Assembly (NCBI GenBank): GCA_946480245.1
Contig: CAMLIZ010000163.1
Location: 1-10,543, forward strand
DNA length: 10,543 bases
Direction: 5' to 3'
DNA from: an uncultured Pseudomonadota bacterium
GTDB lineage: Bacteria; Pseudomonadota; Gammaproteobacteria; Burkholderiales; Burkholderiaceae
Positions 9,030 through 10,543 of the stretch are shown one piece after another. The notes beneath the pieces were generated by a model. That model had not been told where the DNA came from and did not search any database. It saw nothing but the letters and a program-made list of their open reading frames with translations. How positions within the stretch are numbered: position 1 is the stretch's first letter; each line of letters starts with the position of its first letter. Made by a program: the position numbers and the translations under genes.

Positions 9030-10543
9030 TCAGGCTCCTTCAGGAACGGGGGAAGCGGGCAGGGCCTGCGGGCGACGCCGGTAGGCCACGTAGTACAGCA
9101 GCGGGATCACCACCAGCGTCAGCAGCGTGCTGACGAAGATGCCGAAGATCAGCGAGATCGCGAGCCCGTTGAAGATCGGGTCGTCGAGGATGAAGAACGC
9201 GCCCAGCATCGCGGCCAGGCCGGTCAGCAAGATGGGCTGCGCGCGCGTGGCGGCCGAGCGCACCACGGCCTGCTCCAGCGGCAACCCTTGCGCCACCTGC
9301 AGGTTGATGAAGTCCACCAGCAGGATCGAGTTGCGCACGATGATGCCGGCCAGCGCGATCATGCCGATCATGCTGGTGGCGGTGAACTGCGCACCCAGCA
9401 GCGCATGGCCCGGCATCACGCCCACGATCGTGAGCGGAATCGGCGCCATGATGATGAGCGGCGTCAAGTACGAGCCGAATTGCGCCACCACCAGCAGGTA
9501 GATCAGGATCAGGCCCACAGCGTAGGCCGCGCCCATGTCGCGGAAGGTCTCGTAGGTGATCTGCCATTCACCGTCCCACTTGATCGCGTAAGCGCGATAC
9601 GGGTCGGCCGGCTGGCGGATGAAGTACTCGCCCAGCGTGCCGCCGCCGGGGGTGCGGATGTCCTTCAGCGCACTGCGCATCTCGAACATGCCGTACAGCG
9701 GGCTGTCCAGCTTGCCGGCCATGTCGGCAACCACCAGGTTCACCGGCAGCAGATCCTTGTGATAGCTGGGCTGCTCGCGCAGCGTGTCGCTCACGGTGAC
9801 CAGCTCGCGGATCGGCACCAGCTGGCCGGCGGCGCCGCGCACCCGCAGCTGCAGCAGCGCGTCCAGGTCGCCCTGCGCGTCGGGCGGCAGCTGCAAGGTG
9901 GCGGCGGCCGGGTACTTGGTCTCGTCGTGCAGGTAGGCCGTGGGCTCGCCGGCCATGCCGGCGCGCAGGGTGCTCACGATGGCCTGCTGCGGCACGCCCA
10001 GCAGCGCGGCCTTGCGCCGGTCCACCAGCAGCAGCTTGCGCGGCGCGGCGGCGATGCTGCTGTCGTCCACGTCCACGATGCCCGGCGTGCGCTCGAACAC
10101 CGCGCGCACGGCCTTGGCCACCTCGCGCCGGCCTTCGGCGTCGGGGCCGTACACCTCGGCGACGATGGGCGACAGCACCGGTGGCCCCGGCGGCACCTCC
10201 ACCACCTTCACGTTGGCGCCGAAGCGCTTGCCGATCTTCTGCAGCTCAGGGCGCAGGCGCGTGGCGATCGCGTGGCTCTGCTCGTGGCGCGCGTGCTTGT
10301 CCACCAGGTTCACCTGCAGGTCACCCACCTCGCCGCCGGCGCGCAGGTAGTACTGGCGCACGAGGCCGTTGAAGTTGATCGGCGCCGCGGTGCCGGCATA
10401 GGCCTGCAGGTTCACCACCTCGGGTTGCCTGGCGAGGTACGCGCCCATCTCGCGCAGCGCGGCGGCGGTCTGCTCCACCGGCGTGCCGGCCGGCATGTCC
10501 ACCACGACCTGGAACTCCGACTTGTTGTCGAAGGGCAGCATCT
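9030..10543 (-). CDS. RND efflux permease, C-terminal half (partial, N-terminus beyond window)
   Basis: This is the second half of a resistance-nodulation-division inner membrane pump, driven by the proton gradient. About 504 codons are present and the frame is still open at the right edge, so the methionine near 10541 is internal. Residues 1-330 of the visible part are periplasmic porter and docking domain, beginning MLPFDNKSEFQVVVDMPAGT. About five membrane segments follow: roughly 338-357, 361-383, 388-410, 436-452 and 457-485. AGIIVRNSILLVDFIN (398-413) matches the conserved TM11-like motif of AcrB-type pumps. The proton-relay aspartates of TM4 are outside the window, so drug (HAE) and metal (HME) types cannot be separated. 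It heads the visible gene block and would use the TolC-type duct encoded three genes downstream. Confidence 0.92.
   Translation of the reverse strand, partial: MLPFDNKSEFQVVVDMPAGTPVEQTAAALREMGAYLARQPEVVNLQAYAGTAAPINFNGLVRQYYLRAGGEVGDLQVNLVDKHARHEQSHAIATRLRPELQKIGKRFGANVKVVEVPPGPPVLSPIVAEVYGPDAEGRREVAKAVRAVFERTPGIVDVDDSSIAAAPRKLLLVDRRKAALLGVPQQAIVSTLRAGMAGEPTAYLHDETKYPAAATLQLPPDAQGDLDALLQLRVRGAAGQLVPIRELVTVSDTLREQPSYHKDLLPVNLVVADMAGKLDSPLYGMFEMRSALKDIRTPGGGTLGEYFIRQPADPYRAYAIKWDGEWQITYETFRDMGAAYAVGLILIYLLVVAQFGSYLTPLIIMAPIPLTIVGVMPGHALLGAQFTATSMIGMIALAGIIVRNSILLVDFINLQVAQGLPLEQAVVRSAATRAQPILLTGLAAMLGAFFILDDPIFNGLAISLIFGIFVSTLLTLVVIPLLYYVAYRRRPQALPASPVPEGA
9035..9040 (-). promoter_or_regulatory. 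Ribosome binding site of the DUF2892 gene inside the RND gene end
   Basis: AAGGAG is read eight bases before the ATG at 9026. It also encodes part of the final Pro-Glu-Gly-Ala of the RND protein, whose stop lies three bases before the next start. Confidence 0.75.

Overview
This window reads as part of one large minus-strand gene block from a high-GC proteobacterium. The strong GC bias in third codon positions, the short gaps and the family types suggest a betaproteobacterium of the Burkholderiales, but that placement is inference, since there is no rRNA or marker gene here. Twelve genes fill almost the whole window, all on the minus strand, so transcription runs from high to low coordinates. 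I found no tRNA, rRNA, CRISPR array, insertion sequence or phage gene.

In the direction of transcription the genes are: an RND efflux permease whose N-terminal half lies beyond the window (9030-10543); a small DUF2892 membrane protein (8817-9026); thioredoxin 2, TrxC (8378-8800); a TolC-type outer membrane efflux protein (6981-8381); a type I sulfide:quinone oxidoreductase (5659-6945); a class I SAM-dependent methyltransferase (4937-5632); a DUF302 protein (4494-4904); a Blh-type persulfide dioxygenase of the metallo-beta-lactamase fold (3610-4494); a TauE/SafE (TSUP) sulfite exporter candidate (2801-3613); a fusion of a degenerate Lgt-like membrane domain with a TlpA-type thioredoxin domain (1951-2787); then the bo3-type quinol oxidase subunits II (cyoA, 907-1839) and I (cyoB, 1-905, cut by the window edge). 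Three junctions are overlapping stop/start signals (trxC/tolC, DUF302/dioxygenase, dioxygenase/TSUP). All gaps are under 40 bases except the 111 bases before cyoA, which may hold a separate cyo promoter.

The genes fit one job: taking up sulfide-derived sulfur and electrons safely. The SQR would oxidise sulfide to sulfane sulfur and pass electrons to quinone. The sulfur, carried as a thiol persulfide, would be oxidised by the dioxygenase to sulfite, which the TSUP protein could export. TrxC, the TlpA fusion, DUF302 and DUF2892 add cysteine-based thiol or persulfide chemistry in cytoplasm and membrane. Quinol made by the SQR could be reoxidised by the bo3 oxidase encoded at the end of the same block, which would join detoxification to oxygen respiration. 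The RND/TolC pair and the methyltransferase are the least explained members. They may remove persulfides, methylated thiols or another thiol-reactive substance. The single most novel-looking protein is the Lgt-like/TlpA fusion.
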